Positions 43,910 to 52,598 of a DNA stretch of 64,000 bases are shown piece by piece. The stretch spans positions 186,001 to 250,000 of the forward strand of contig NZ_BMTQ01000011.1 in the NCBI RefSeq assembly GCF_014649755.1, written 5' to 3'. Positions within the stretch are counted from its first letter, which is position 1; the number at the start of each line of letters is the position of its first letter. The DNA comes from Streptomyces litmocidini (GTDB lineage: Bacteria; Actinomycetota; Actinomycetes; Streptomycetales; Streptomycetaceae). Both the position numbers and the translations under genes were made by a program. The notes beneath the pieces are model-generated. The model saw nothing but the letters and a program-made list of their open reading frames with translations, did no database searches and had not been told where the DNA came from.

Positions 43910-46300
43910 TCAGCCCAGGCGGGTCAGCTTCTTGTCGAAGCCGGGCTCCATCAGGTCGGCCTGCAGGGCGACCGGGGAGCTGACCTTGCCGGTGCCGGTG
44001 CCGATCGACACCTGGCCGACGACGTCGCCCGCCTTGCCGGAATGCGGGAGGGCCTTTCCGCCATCCGTGAGCTCCAGCTTCACTTCCAGGCCCGGCCAGC
44101 CGACCGCCTTGAGCTCCTTGGTGGCCACGATCGGGGTCCGGCCGCCGAGGCCGTCGTCCACGTAGCCGAGGACCTGGCCCTTCTTGACCACCGCGGCCGA
44201 GGTGACGTCCTTCTGGGCCTGCTGGATCAGCTTGAGGCTGTTGTCGATGGCCAGCTGGAGCTTGTCGTTGAGCAGCTTGCCGTTCTTCGCCCCCATGACG
44301 ATGCCGAGGATGCGCCGGTTCTGGCCGTCCACGACGGTGTTCGCCGCCCAGAGCAGGTTGCCGCCGGCCGGGGTGGAGGAGCCGGTCTTGATGCCGCTCA
44401 CGCCCGGCTCGAGCAGGATGTTGTTGTTGTTCTCGATCCGGCCGGGGATGCCGTCGACCGTCACGTTCGGCATGTTCACGATCTCGCGGAACACGTCGTA
44501 CTGCATGACCGCCTTCGCCAGCTTCAGCTGGTCCTGCGGGGTCGACATGGTGGTGTCGAGCAGGCCGGACGGGTCCGTGTACGTCGTCTGGGTCATGCCC
44601 AGCCCCTTCGCGGCGGCGTTCATCTTCTCGACGAACGCGGCCTCCGAACCGGCGTCCCAGCGCGCGAGCAGCCGGGCCACGTTGTTCGCGGAGGGGATCA
44701 TCAGGAGTTCCAGGAGCTCCTTCTCCGTGTACGTCTGGTTCTCCTGGACCGGCGCCGTCGACTCCGACGCGTGCTTCCCCTGGTCGGCGGCCTTCTTGTC
44801 GATCGTGATCTCGGGCCCCTGCTGCTTCCCCTTGATCGGGTGGTCGCGGAGGATCACGTACGCCGTCATCGTCTTGGTCACGGACGCGATCGGGGCCGGC
44901 TTCTGCGCTCCGTACAGGCCCACGGAACCGACGCCCTCGACCTCGACGGCGCCCTGCCCCTCGGTGGGCCACGGCATCTGCAGCTTGCCGCCGCCGAAGG
45001 TGAACGTCGGCTCGGCCGACAGCGTCAGCGCGGGCGCGGGCAGCGGGCGGACCATCTGCGCGATCGCAAAGACGATCAGGAGGAGCAGGACCAGCGGGGT
45101 CCAGATCCGCACCCGGCGCAGGGCCGTCCGCAGCGGGCTCGGCGGCGGGGGCGGCGTGTTCGTCAGCTCCGCGAGCAGATCGAGCGGGGGCAGCGGCGGC
45201 AGCGGCTGCTGCCGGGTCCGCTCCGGCTCGGTGAGCGCGGCGGGCGCCTTGGGGGCGGGCTCCTTGGGCGCGGGCGCCTTGGACGCGGGGGCCTTGGGGG
45301 TCTCGGGAGCCGCAGGGGCCTCGGGCGCCTTGGGGGCGGCCGCCGGGGCCGCGGAGGCCTTGGCGGCCTCCTGCGCCGCCTTCTCGGCCTTCTCGGCCTT
45401 CTGCTCGGCCGGGATGTCGGGACGCAGCGCGCGGAAGACACTGGTGCGCTCGCTGTCGGAGTCCGCGGACGGACCGGACGGGAGCTTCAGGGCGGTCGTC
45501 GGCTGGTCCACGACCGGCGGCCGGACCATCTTGAACATGGTCGTCGGCTGGTCGACGGGCTCCTCGTCCTTGGAGGAGTCGGAGGAGTCCGAGGAGTCCG
45601 AGGAGTCCGAGGAGTCCGAGGAATCGGAGGAATCGGAGGAGTCAGGAGAGTCGGAAGCGTCGGAAGGGGCGGTCTCGTCCGAGGGGTCGGAGGAGTCGGT
45701 TTCGTCCGAGGGCTTCGCCGGCTTCTCGTCGGCGTCCGGCTTCCGCGCGGCGAACCAGGAAGCGGAGGGCGCCTTGTCCTCGGCGTCCCCGGCGTTCTCG
45801 GTGTTCTCGGTGCCTTCGGCGTCCTCGACGGTCTCGGCGTCCCCGGCCGACGTCTTGCCCTCGGCCTTCTCGACGGATTCCTCGGCCGTCTCGCCGTCGG
45901 ACTCGCCGTCAGCCTCCTCGGCCCCGCCCTCGTCCTCCGGCTGGGGCTCGTCGGCCCCTTCCGCTCTCTCCGCCGCCTCCGGCTCCTCCTCCGTCGCGAC
46001 CCACGCCGCCACGGCCGCCTTCAGACGGTCGCCCTCCGCGCCGGGCTCAGCCCCGGCCCCCGGCTCCGAACCCGCCCCGGACTCCGGCTCCGCCTCCGTC
46101 TTCGGCTCGTCGTCCTCGGGCGTACGCGGCGTCAGGGTCTTGAACACGGCCGTCGGCTGGTCCACCCGGACCGCCGAGGACGGCGAGGGCTCTGACCCGC
46201 GGAGCACGGAAAGCCGAGGATCCCGGCCGCCGCCGCCCGAGGCCGTCGTCTCCTGAGACGACCCCTGCTGCTCCGCCTTGTCGGGGGACTCGCCCGCCAC
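43910..46300 (-). CDS. D-alanyl-D-alanine carboxypeptidase, long linker form
   Basis: S11-family (PBP5-like) enzyme trimming the terminal D-Ala of peptidoglycan stems, 796 residues. The catalytic domain is C-terminal, after a single transmembrane helix (WTPLVLLLLIVFAIAQMVRP): SVTKTMTAYVIL (SxxK), SANNVARLL (SxN) and GIKTGSSTPAGG (KTG). The cytoplasmic N-terminal half of about 400 residues is disordered and acidic, with an (S-S-D)n tract and three copies of VDQPT-T/A followed by F/L-K. GTG 46300 is 4 bases after GGAGGAGG. The linker is far longer than in typical PBP5. Confidence 0.9.
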   Translation of the reverse strand: MAGESPDKAEQQGSSQETTASGGGGRDPRLSVLRGSEPSPSSAVRVDQPTAVFKTLTPRTPEDDEPKTEAEPESGAGSEPGAGAEPGAEGDRLKAAVAAWVATEEEPEAAERAEGADEPQPEDEGGAEEADGESDGETAEESVEKAEGKTSAGDAETVEDAEGTENTENAGDAEDKAPSASWFAARKPDADEKPAKPSDETDSSDPSDETAPSDASDSPDSSDSSDSSDSSDSSDSSDSSDSSKDEEPVDQPTTMFKMVRPPVVDQPTTALKLPSGPSADSDSERTSVFRALRPDIPAEQKAEKAEKAAQEAAKASAAPAAAPKAPEAPAAPETPKAPASKAPAPKEPAPKAPAALTEPERTRQQPLPPLPPLDLLAELTNTPPPPPSPLRTALRRVRIWTPLVLLLLIVFAIAQMVRPLPAPALTLSAEPTFTFGGGKLQMPWPTEGQGAVEVEGVGSVGLYGAQKPAPIASVTKTMTAYVILRDHPIKGKQQGPEITIDKKAADQGKHASESTAPVQENQTYTEKELLELLMIPSANNVARLLARWDAGSEAAFVEKMNAAAKGLGMTQTTYTDPSGLLDTTMSTPQDQLKLAKAVMQYDVFREIVNMPNVTVDGIPGRIENNNNILLEPGVSGIKTGSSTPAGGNLLWAANTVVDGQNRRILGIVMGAKNGKLLNDKLQLAIDNSLKLIQQAQKDVTSAAVVKKGQVLGYVDDGLGGRTPIVATKELKAVGWPGLEVKLELTDGGKALPHSGKAGDVVGQVSIGTGTGKVSSPVALQADLMEPGFDKKLTRLG
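45573..45648. repeat. 9-bp tandem repeat coding for an SSD tract
   Basis: About eight copies of GAGGAGTCC/GAGGAATCG on the plus strand, inside the carboxypeptidase gene, encoding Ser-Ser-Asp repeats in the cytoplasmic linker. Confidence 0.9.
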
Positions 46301-46483
46301 CGTGCCTCCTCCATGCGTCATACGTACGTCCGAACCGTCTACCAGTGTCCTGTGTGAACCCCTTGGCTCCCGTGCTAGACGAGAACGACATACCTGCCGG
46401 TTCCCGGATGAACCAACCAGGCGCTCTCGACAGATGAATGTGAGAGGGGTCACCCTGTCATTCATCCACGCGGGGAGGCATGG

Positions 46484-47182
46484 ATGGGCAGGAGCCGCAG
46501 AACTATTCCGGAAGAGCTTCTGCTGCTCGCTCTGGACCCGACCACGGGTACCACAGCGCAGCCGCAGTCGCTCGACCTCGGTCTGGCCGGAGCACAGCTA
46601 GTGGAGCTGGCTCTGGCAGGCCGGATAGCCCCTGACGGGGATCGTATCGCCGTGGTGATGCCACGGCCGACCGGAGATCCGACACTGGACTCCGCACTGG
46701 AGCTGCTGCGCAGGCGCGGCAGTCCGGTTCGGGCCGTCCACTGGATCGGCGGGCCCCGGCTGGGGCTCCGTCAGACGTATCTCTCGCATCTGGAGCGATG
46801 CGGCATGGTGCATGCCGTGGAGGGCCAGATGTGCGGGGTGTTGCCGACGACTCGCTACCAGGCGACCGACACGGCGATCAGTCGGGAGATCCGTTCCCGG
46901 CTGGACAGTGCGATCCGCACCGGCGTACCGCCGGACCCGCGGACCGCGGCGCTCGCCGCGCTGGCCCACGCGGTCGGTCTCGGCAAGCACCTCTACCCCG
47001 GCAACGAAGGACGGTCGTCGCGGTCCCGGCTGCGCGACCTGATCCGGCACGACCCGATGGGCGGACTCGTGGCGCACGCCGTGATGGACGTCCAGAACGG
47101 TGCGGCGGCACAGCCGCGCCGGAGCGCCGCGGGCGTCCCGGCGCAGCCTCGCGGCAGCATGGCCCGCGCGGCCGCGCACTGA
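46484..47182 (+). CDS. GPP34 (GOLPH3-like) family protein
   Basis: 232-residue homologue of the eukaryotic PI4P-binding GOLPH3/Vps74 fold; bacterial members have unknown roles, possibly membrane lipid binding. The typical start is TIPEELLLLALDPTTG followed by GLAGAQLVELALAGRI. A central hairpin and ALAALAHAVGLGKHLYP near residues 165-180 complete the pattern. ATG 46484 follows GGGAGG by 5 bases. Divergent from the D,D-carboxypeptidase (184-base gap) and upstream of the XRE regulator. Confidence 0.9.
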   Translation: MGRSRRTIPEELLLLALDPTTGTTAQPQSLDLGLAGAQLVELALAGRIAPDGDRIAVVMPRPTGDPTLDSALELLRRRGSPVRAVHWIGGPRLGLRQTYLSHLERCGMVHAVEGQMCGVLPTTRYQATDTAISREIRSRLDSAIRTGVPPDPRTAALAALAHAVGLGKHLYPGNEGRSSRSRLRDLIRHDPMGGLVAHAVMDVQNGAAAQPRRSAAGVPAQPRGSMARAAAH

Positions 47183-47271
47183 ACACGACCGCCCGACGAG
47201 CAGCACCAGCACCACGAACCACCATGACCCGGCACCACGAACCACCTGGAACCACTCCGGGAGCCGCACAG

Positions 47272-47306
47272 GTGTGCGGGACGGTCTGGACGGCCGTCCC
47301 GCACAC
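47272..47306 (+). terminator. Hairpin after GPP34 gene
   Basis: Perfect 13-bp stem GTGTGCGGGACGG/CCGTCCCGCACAC with a 9-base loop, 90 bases after the stop. Confidence 0.7.
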
Positions 47307-47409
47307 GTGCGTTGTCCTGTTTTCCCAGCGCGCACCCGGCCATTGGTGGCAGTCTGCCAAGCGGTAGGTACTCACAGCTACGCAGCAGACAGCCGGAGGT
47401 GCAGTTTCC

Positions 47410-48270
47410 GTGGCGTCCAACGTCAACCCCACCGTCAGGCGACGCCGATTGGGCCAGGAGCTGCGCAAGCTCCGCGAGGCGAAGAACATGACGGCCGAGC
47501 AGGTCGCCGAGCGCCTCCTCGTCTCCCAGTCCAAGATCAGTCGACTGGAGAACGGCCGTCGCTCCATCAGCCAGCGTGACGTCCGGGACCTGTGCGGTGT
47601 GTACGAGGTCGAGGACGAGCGCATGGTCGACTCCCTCATGCAGATGGCCAAGGACTCGCGTCAGCAAGGCTGGTGGCACGCCTTCGGTGACATCCCGTAC
47701 AGCGTCTACATCGGTCTGGAGACGGACGCGGAGAGCCTGCGGATGTACGAGTCGCAGATCATCCCGGGCCTGCTGCAGACCCCCGCGTACGCGGAGGCCG
47801 TGATCTCCGGCGCGATGCCGGAGTCGACTCCGGTGGAGATCGAGAAGCGGGTCACGGTCCGGCCCCGCCGCCAGGACCGGATCCGGGACGAGGAGCGTCC
47901 GCTGCGGCTGTGGGCGGTGATCGACGAGGGCGCGCTGCACCGGATCGTGGGCAGCCGGCAGCTGATGGTCGAGCAGCTGGAGCACCTCGTCGAGCAGTCG
48001 CACCTGCCGCACGTCACCGTGCAGGTGATCCCGTTCGAGATGGGCGCGCACCCGGGGATCAGCGGGCAGTACTCGATCCTGGAGTTCCCGGACACGTCGG
48101 ACTCCAGCGTCGTCTACATCGAGGGCGTGACGAGCGATCTGTACCTGGAGAAGGCGCAGGACGTCAGCAAGTACTCCGTCATGTACGAGCACCTCAGGGC
48201 GCAGGCGCTGAACGTGGAGCAGACGCGGGAGTTCATCTCGAAGATGGCGAAGAAGCACGCCCAGGGCTGA
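47410..48270 (+). CDS. XRE family regulator with DUF5753
   Basis: Streptomycete helix-turn-helix protein, 286 residues. The N-terminal HTH reads RRRLGQELRKLREAKNMTAE then LLVSQSKISRLENGRRSISQ (residues about 12-58). The rest is a DUF5753 domain with YESQIIPGLLQTPAYAEAVI and VTVQVIPFEMGAHPGISGQY. Such genes are usually paired with a small DUF397 gene, as here, in units linked to development and antibiotic control (BldB/WhiJ-like systems). GTG 47410 follows GGAGG by about 12 bases. Confidence 0.9.
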   Translation: MASNVNPTVRRRRLGQELRKLREAKNMTAEQVAERLLVSQSKISRLENGRRSISQRDVRDLCGVYEVEDERMVDSLMQMAKDSRQQGWWHAFGDIPYSVYIGLETDAESLRMYESQIIPGLLQTPAYAEAVISGAMPESTPVEIEKRVTVRPRRQDRIRDEERPLRLWAVIDEGALHRIVGSRQLMVEQLEHLVEQSHLPHVTVQVIPFEMGAHPGISGQYSILEFPDTSDSSVVYIEGVTSDLYLEKAQDVSKYSVMYEHLRAQALNVEQTREFISKMAKKHAQG

Positions 48271-48449
48271 CCTTCGGGGGGCGGGGCAGGCACCGTACAC
48301 CCCGTGATCGCTTGCGCGGAAGCACGGTTGGAATATGCCACTCGGACGTGTGAACGCCGGTCCCGCCGGACGGGACCGGCGAGTAGCGTCGATCACGCCA
48401 TCAAGAACGTTGGCGCGACACACTACTCGGCAGAACCGGAGTGAGCAGC

Positions 48450-48650
48450 ATGGCGATTATTCAGGGTGGTACGGACACCTGGACGAAGTCCTCGTACTCG
48501 GGCGGGAACGGGGCCTGTGTCGAAGTGAAGTCCCCCGTCATGGCCGCGATCGCGGTGCGGGACTCCAAGGCGCCCGAGGGCCCGTCCCTCTCTTTCGGTC
48601 CGGGATCGTGGAACGCCTTCGTCGGCCAGGTGAGCAACGGGGCCCTCTGA
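48450..48650 (+). CDS. DUF397 family small protein
   Basis: 66-residue partner of the preceding XRE protein. Family pattern: TWTKSSYSGGNGACVEVK, then AIAVRDSKAPEGPSLSFGPG and SWNAFVG. In WhiJ-type systems the DUF397 protein is thought to modulate the DNA-binding partner. ATG 48450 has GGAG 8 bases upstream; GTG 48441 is too close to that site. It lies 179 bases after the XRE gene. Confidence 0.9.
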   Translation: MAIIQGGTDTWTKSSYSGGNGACVEVKSPVMAAIAVRDSKAPEGPSLSFGPGSWNAFVGQVSNGAL

Positions 48651-48689
48651 GCCCCGGTGCGCGCACGCCGTCGCCGGCAGTACGAGAAG

Positions 48690-48728
48690 AGCCCTCTCGA
48701 CCGGTCCGCCGTCCTGGCCGAGGGGGCT
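48690..48728. terminator. Probable imperfect hairpin after DUF397 gene
   Basis: AGCCCTCTCG pairs with CGAGGGGGCT (one mismatch) around a GC-rich loop, between the DUF397 gene and the convergent EthD-like gene. Confidence 0.4.
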
Positions 48729-48796
48729 CGGCTTCTGCCCGCGCGGAGTCGGCTGCGAAGTCCGCTGCCCCCTCGGCCGCCGGGTCGGCCGCCGGG

Positions 48797-49630
48797 TCAG
48801 CGCAGCTCGTCCACGTAGCGGTCCGTGCCCGGGATCGTCGGGACGAAGGGCGCGACCAGTTCCACCCGCCCGCCGGGGCCTCCGAGGGAATCCAGGTCCG
48901 CGAAGTGTTCCGTCCAGCACGCGCGGGGGTCCTGTTCCAGGAACCAGAGCAGGGTCAGCCGGGTGTCGACGCCCTCGACCTGCTTCACGTACGTCATGCG
49001 GTCGCCGGGCAGCGGGGTCGGGCGGAAGAGCGTCACCAGCGCCGCCGGTGAGCCGGCGAGGCGGCGGGGCAGGTCGTGGGCGCGGAGGCGGTCGAGCAGG
49101 GCCGTCCGCTCCTCCGGGCCCTCGGCGTCGATCACCTGGAGGACCAGACCGGCGTAGGGGTGGTCGAGGGCGTGGAAGTCGCGCGGGCCGGCCGCTCCGT
49201 CGCGGTAGACGGTCGCCTCGTGGTCCTGGAACGAGGTGAAGACGTGGGTGCGCTCGTGGTGGACGCGGGCGTCGCGGTTGAGCCGCTTGTTGATGCCGAC
49301 GGTCCACTTCATGTGGTCGTCGTAGCGGCCCTCGGTGATCCAGTACGTGGAGAGGTAGCACCCGGCGGTGACCGGCCGGGCGACCGCGGACTTCTCCGGG
49401 CGCCGCAGCTCCTGGAGCTCACGGGTGGCGACCCAGCGCCGGCCGGCGTACATCCAGGGCATGGCCATGGCGCCCGCGTAGTAGTGGTCGTCCTCGTACC
49501 AGCGGTTGTAGGCGTACTCGTGGCCCGGGTGCGGTTCGACCATGGTGATCAGCGCGTGGCCGGGGCGGACCCCGTACGGGCCGACGGCCGCCAGTTCCGC
49601 GTACGTCTCGCTGCGGGTCTCCTCGCTCAC
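48797..49630 (-). CDS. EthD-like dimeric barrel protein
   Basis: 277 residues. Two alpha/beta halves resemble the dimeric ferredoxin-like (EthD/ABM) fold: the first has GHALITMVEPHPGHEYAYNR with WYEDDHYYAGAMAMPW, the second AGLVLQVIDAEGPEERTALL. His/Tyr/Trp-rich clusters suggest a ligand pocket. Divergent from an SDR gene with a perfect palindrome between them, so both probably act on the same compound. GTG 49630 is taken as the start; the longer frame upstream would overlap the SDR gene. Confidence 0.6.
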   Translation of the reverse strand: MSEETRSETYAELAAVGPYGVRPGHALITMVEPHPGHEYAYNRWYEDDHYYAGAMAMPWMYAGRRWVATRELQELRRPEKSAVARPVTAGCYLSTYWITEGRYDDHMKWTVGINKRLNRDARVHHERTHVFTSFQDHEATVYRDGAAGPRDFHALDHPYAGLVLQVIDAEGPEERTALLDRLRAHDLPRRLAGSPAALVTLFRPTPLPGDRMTYVKQVEGVDTRLTLLWFLEQDPRACWTEHFADLDSLGGPGGRVELVAPFVPTIPGTDRYVDELR

Positions 49631-49677
49631 TCTCGTACCCCTTCCCGTGTCTTCCCTTGTCGGTGACGGACACCTAC

Positions 49678-49694
49678 TCTGACGGACCGTCAGA
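49678..49694. promoter_or_regulatory. 17-bp perfect palindrome, likely TetR-type operator
   Basis: TCTGACGG, A, CCGTCAGA, centred between the divergent EthD-like and SDR genes (47 and 27 bases from their starts). The form is typical of TetR operators in Streptomyces. No regulator gene is adjacent. Confidence 0.7.
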
Positions 49695-49721
49695 TACATG
49701 GCCAGGGTCGAGGAGGTCCGG

Positions 49722-50504
49722 ATGCCGCTCCAGGGGAAGACGGTCGTCGTGTCGGGGGTCGGTGCCGGGCTCGGACACCGGATCGCGGAGACGGTGGTGC
49801 GGGACGGGGGCAACGCGGTCCTCGGCGCCCGCACCGAGGCCAACCTCGCCAAGTCCGCGACGGAGATCGACCCGGAGGGCCGCAGCACCGCGTACCGGGT
49901 CACGGACATCACCGACGAGGAGCAGTGCGAGGCCCTCGCCGCGCTCGCCGTCGAGCGCTTCGGCGGGATCGACGCGGTCGTCCACGTCGCCGCGTGGGAC
50001 TCCTACTTCGGAGGCCTGGAGGACGCGGACTTCGGGACCTGGCAGGGGGTGCTCGACGTCAACCTGCTCGGCACGCTGCGGATGACCCGGGCCTGCCTGC
50101 CCGCCCTGAAGGAGCGCGGCGGTTCGGTGGTGCTGATCGGGACGCAGTCGGCGGTCGCCGCGCCCTCGCAGGTGCGGCAGGCGGCGTACGCGGCCTCGAA
50201 GGGGGCGCTGACCTCGGCCATGTACTCGCTCGCGCACGAGCTGGGACCGCACCGGATCCGGGTCAACACCGTGCTGCCGGGCTGGATGTGGGGGCCGCCG
50301 GTCCAGGCGTACGTGCAGTTCGCCGCGCACGCCGAGGGAGTGCCGGAGGCCGAGGTGCTCGCCCGCCTCACCGAACGGATGGCGCTGCCCGAGCTCGCGA
50401 CGGACGGGGACGTGGCGGAGGCGGCGGTCTTCCTCGCCTCGGACCGGGCGCGGGCCATCACGGGGCAGTCGCTGCTGGTCAACGCCGGGGAGCTGATGCG
50501 CTGA
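49722..50504 (+). CDS. SDR family oxidoreductase
   Basis: Classical short-chain dehydrogenase, 260 residues. Cofactor motif VVVSGVGAGLGHRIAETV (GxGxGLG type), NAG position replaced by HVAAWDS, catalytic Tyr and Lys in YAASKGAL, preceding Ser in IGTQSAVAAP, and VNTVLPGWMWGPP after it. NAD(H) or NADP(H) choice is unclear; substrate unknown. ATG 49722 has AGGAGG 5 bases upstream, better than ATG 49698. Confidence 0.9.
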   Translation: MPLQGKTVVVSGVGAGLGHRIAETVVRDGGNAVLGARTEANLAKSATEIDPEGRSTAYRVTDITDEEQCEALAALAVERFGGIDAVVHVAAWDSYFGGLEDADFGTWQGVLDVNLLGTLRMTRACLPALKERGGSVVLIGTQSAVAAPSQVRQAAYAASKGALTSAMYSLAHELGPHRIRVNTVLPGWMWGPPVQAYVQFAAHAEGVPEAEVLARLTERMALPELATDGDVAEAAVFLASDRARAITGQSLLVNAGELMR

Positions 50505-50526
50505 GCCGCCTCCCCGGCGAGGCGGC
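50505..50526 (+). terminator. Short hairpin after SDR gene
   Basis: GCCGCCTC/GAGGCGGC stem with a CCCGGC loop, starting just after the stop codon. Confidence 0.5.
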
Positions 50527-50660
50527 GAGGCGGCAGGTTCATGTCCGTGGAAAAGGCCGGTGAAGCGAAAGGTCTTGCTGCCCCTTGGCCCGTCTCCACA
50601 GGGCCGGTGCCTCACGGCTCCCCACACCATGGACCGCGTTCACAAGGCGGACCGGGCCTC

Positions 50661-50905
50661 ATGGAGGGCGCGGTGAACCGTCTCGACCGGGCCGTGCTCA
50701 TCGGCTGCTTCGGCGTCATGGTCGCGATCGGCGTCCGGTCCCACGAACGCGTGGACACCGTCTCCGACCTCATCACCGCCGGCGGCCGGACGCCCTGCCG
50801 GCTCTCCGGCACCTCCCGCCCCATGTCGGGCCACAGCGCCGTCGTGTTCACCGGACACGCGGGCATCGCCCGCACCTACGGCGTCACCTCCCACGTCACG
50901 GATCG
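50661..50905 (+). pseudogene. Sodium:solute symporter N-terminal fragment
   Basis: The frame encodes NRLDRAVLIGCFGVMVAIGV then RSHERVDTVSDLITAGGRTP and CRLSGTSRPMSGHSAVVFTG. This is recognisable as helices 1 and 2 of an SSS-family symporter (MVAIGxxSHxRV, DFFTAGGRxPWWLSGxS, MSGYSAVxF), with several substitutions such as Trp to Arg/Cys. It breaks off after about 80 codons; nothing of the remaining 12 helices follows before the next gene. Confidence 0.65.
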
Positions 50906-50970
50906 GATCGGGTCGGGTCGGGTCGGGTCGGACGGCGACGCGGTCCCCGCGCAGCAGGGCGCCGGACGGA

Positions 50971-52089
50971 TCAGCCCCTCGGGTAACGGGCCAGCCAGCC
51001 CGGGGAGGACTCCGTCGCACCGTGCAGGGCGGCCCCCTGCGTCATCTCCATCGCGAAGTCGTCCGCGAGCTCCAGGACCGTCGGGCGCCCCTCCAGCTCG
51101 GCCAGCCAGGCCGGCGGGAGGGCCGTCTCGCCGTGCAGGGCACCGAGCAGCGCTCCCGTGAGCGCGCCCGTCACCGACGAAGGCCCGTCGTGGTTCACCG
51201 CGAGCCGCAACCCGTGCCGTACGTCCTCGCCGACCAGGGCGCAGTAGACCGCCGCCGCCAACTGCCCCTCGGCCCGGTCCTCGCCGGCCCCGAGGGCCGT
51301 CACCCGGTCCGCGTCCGGCGCCCCCTCCCGTACGGCGGTCAGCGCGGCCCTCAGCGCCTCGGTGACCGGCTCGTGGCCGGGGCGCACCGCGAGCTGCTCC
51401 AGGGCACGGGCCACCGCCGCCTCCACCGAGCCGCCGCGCGCGAGGCCGTGGACGGTGACCGCGAAGGCGCCCGCCGCGAGGCCCGCCTCCGGGGCGCCGT
51501 GCGTCTGCGCCGCGCACTCCACCGCCAGCTGGCACACGAGCTGCGGCTCCCAGCCGACGAGCAGCCCGAAGGGGGCGGAGCGGGGCAGGGCCCCGGCGTC
51601 CCGCGCGTCCGGGTTCTTCGGCCGGTCGAGCGTGCCGAGGACCTCGTCGCCGAGGCCGGTGAGGCAGGCGCGGGGCGGGTTGCGGCGGGCGTAGAGCCAC
51701 TCCTCACGGGCCAGCCAGCCGTTGTCCTTGCGGCGCTCGTCCGGGCCCCAGTCGCGCTGGGTGGCCGCCCAGCGCAGATGGGCCCGGTGCACGTCGGTGG
51801 GCGGGTGCCAGGCGCCCGTGTCCCGGCGGACCTGGGCCCTGATGAGGCCGTCCACGGTGAACAGGGCCATCTGGGTCGCGGCGGTGACGGCGCCGCGGCG
51901 GCCGAAGGCGAACGCCGGGTCCGTGAGTCCGTCAGGTCCGTGGGCCTCGCGGAGCCCGGCGAGGGTGTGCCCGTCGGCGGGCGCGCCGAGCGCGTCACCG
52001 AGGGCTCCGCCGAGCAGGCAGCCCCTGACGCGGGCCCGGAAGTCCTGCTGTTCGGCGCGGCCCCACACGGCCGCGGCTGTCGTGGCCAC
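50971..52089 (-). CDS. ADP-ribosylglycohydrolase homologue with lost metal ligands
   Basis: 372-residue member of the ARH (DraG-like) family, which normally removes ADP-ribose from proteins using two Mg ions. The fold markers LGGALGDALGAP (residues 26-37) and EMTQGAALHG are kept. The first metal motif, normally TDDT, reads TAAT at residues 69-72. The second, normally GDSDSTGA, reads NHDGPSSVTGAL near residue 297. All usual metal-binding aspartates of these motifs are absent, so hydrolase activity is unlikely; it may bind ADP-ribose only. No neighbour suggests a target. Confidence 0.85.
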   Translation of the reverse strand: MATTAAAVWGRAEQQDFRARVRGCLLGGALGDALGAPADGHTLAGLREAHGPDGLTDPAFAFGRRGAVTAATQMALFTVDGLIRAQVRRDTGAWHPPTDVHRAHLRWAATQRDWGPDERRKDNGWLAREEWLYARRNPPRACLTGLGDEVLGTLDRPKNPDARDAGALPRSAPFGLLVGWEPQLVCQLAVECAAQTHGAPEAGLAAGAFAVTVHGLARGGSVEAAVARALEQLAVRPGHEPVTEALRAALTAVREGAPDADRVTALGAGEDRAEGQLAAAVYCALVGEDVRHGLRLAVNHDGPSSVTGALTGALLGALHGETALPPAWLAELEGRPTVLELADDFAMEMTQGAALHGATESSPGWLARYPRG

Positions 52090-52189
52090 GTCGTGCCCTC
52101 CCCCCGTCGAGCGGTCTGCGCAGCACTGTAATGGACCGGGTACGCGCGTTCGGGGCCCGGAACGTTATGTGATCGGACGCCCTTCAGGC

Positions 52190-52590
52190 CCCGTTTGACC
52201 GCGTTGCCCGCCCCTCGCGCCCCGCCCCGTTGGGGGCCCGCGCCCCGCCGTTGTGGGCGGTCGTTCCGCTGGGGCGAGGGGGTCCCCCTGCTCGAACGGA
52301 GCCGAGAGCTCGGGGGAGGGTGGGCACAACGGACGGCGCCCCTTGCCGGCGCCCGAGGCTCCCGCGCCTGGACCCGCACCGGAACGTGCGCCGCACGACG
52401 TGGTGCGGGTCGGGGCCCGGAACGCGGAGGCGCCGCTCAGGGCGCCGTCCCGTGTGCCCACCCGTCCCGCCCAGCGGGACGATTGCCCACACGGGAGGGT
52501 GCGGGAGGGGCATCGCCCCGCAGGGCGCGGGCCCCGCGCGAACAGGGGTGCCGCGCGGTCGAGCGTGGGGCTTGTGCGGTGGGGGCTCGG
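52190..52590. repeat. Palindromic intergenic repeat region
   Basis: The 500-base gap between the ARH and fbiC genes has no credible gene. It contains several related palindromic blocks with GTTGTGGGC, GTGGGCACAACGGACGGCGC, and CACCCGTCCCGCC facing GCGGGACGATTGCCCACACG (52452-52494). These resemble dispersed intergenic repeats known from many Streptomyces chromosomes. Function unknown; transcription termination or a REP-like role are possible. Confidence 0.55.
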
Positions 52591-52598
52591 TTCGGGGG

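Noticed and set aside
43904..46195. Long plus-strand frame opposite the D,D-carboxypeptidase
   Set aside because: Gly/Arg/Leu-rich translation without domains; the minus-strand frame has SxxK, SxN and KTG motifs.
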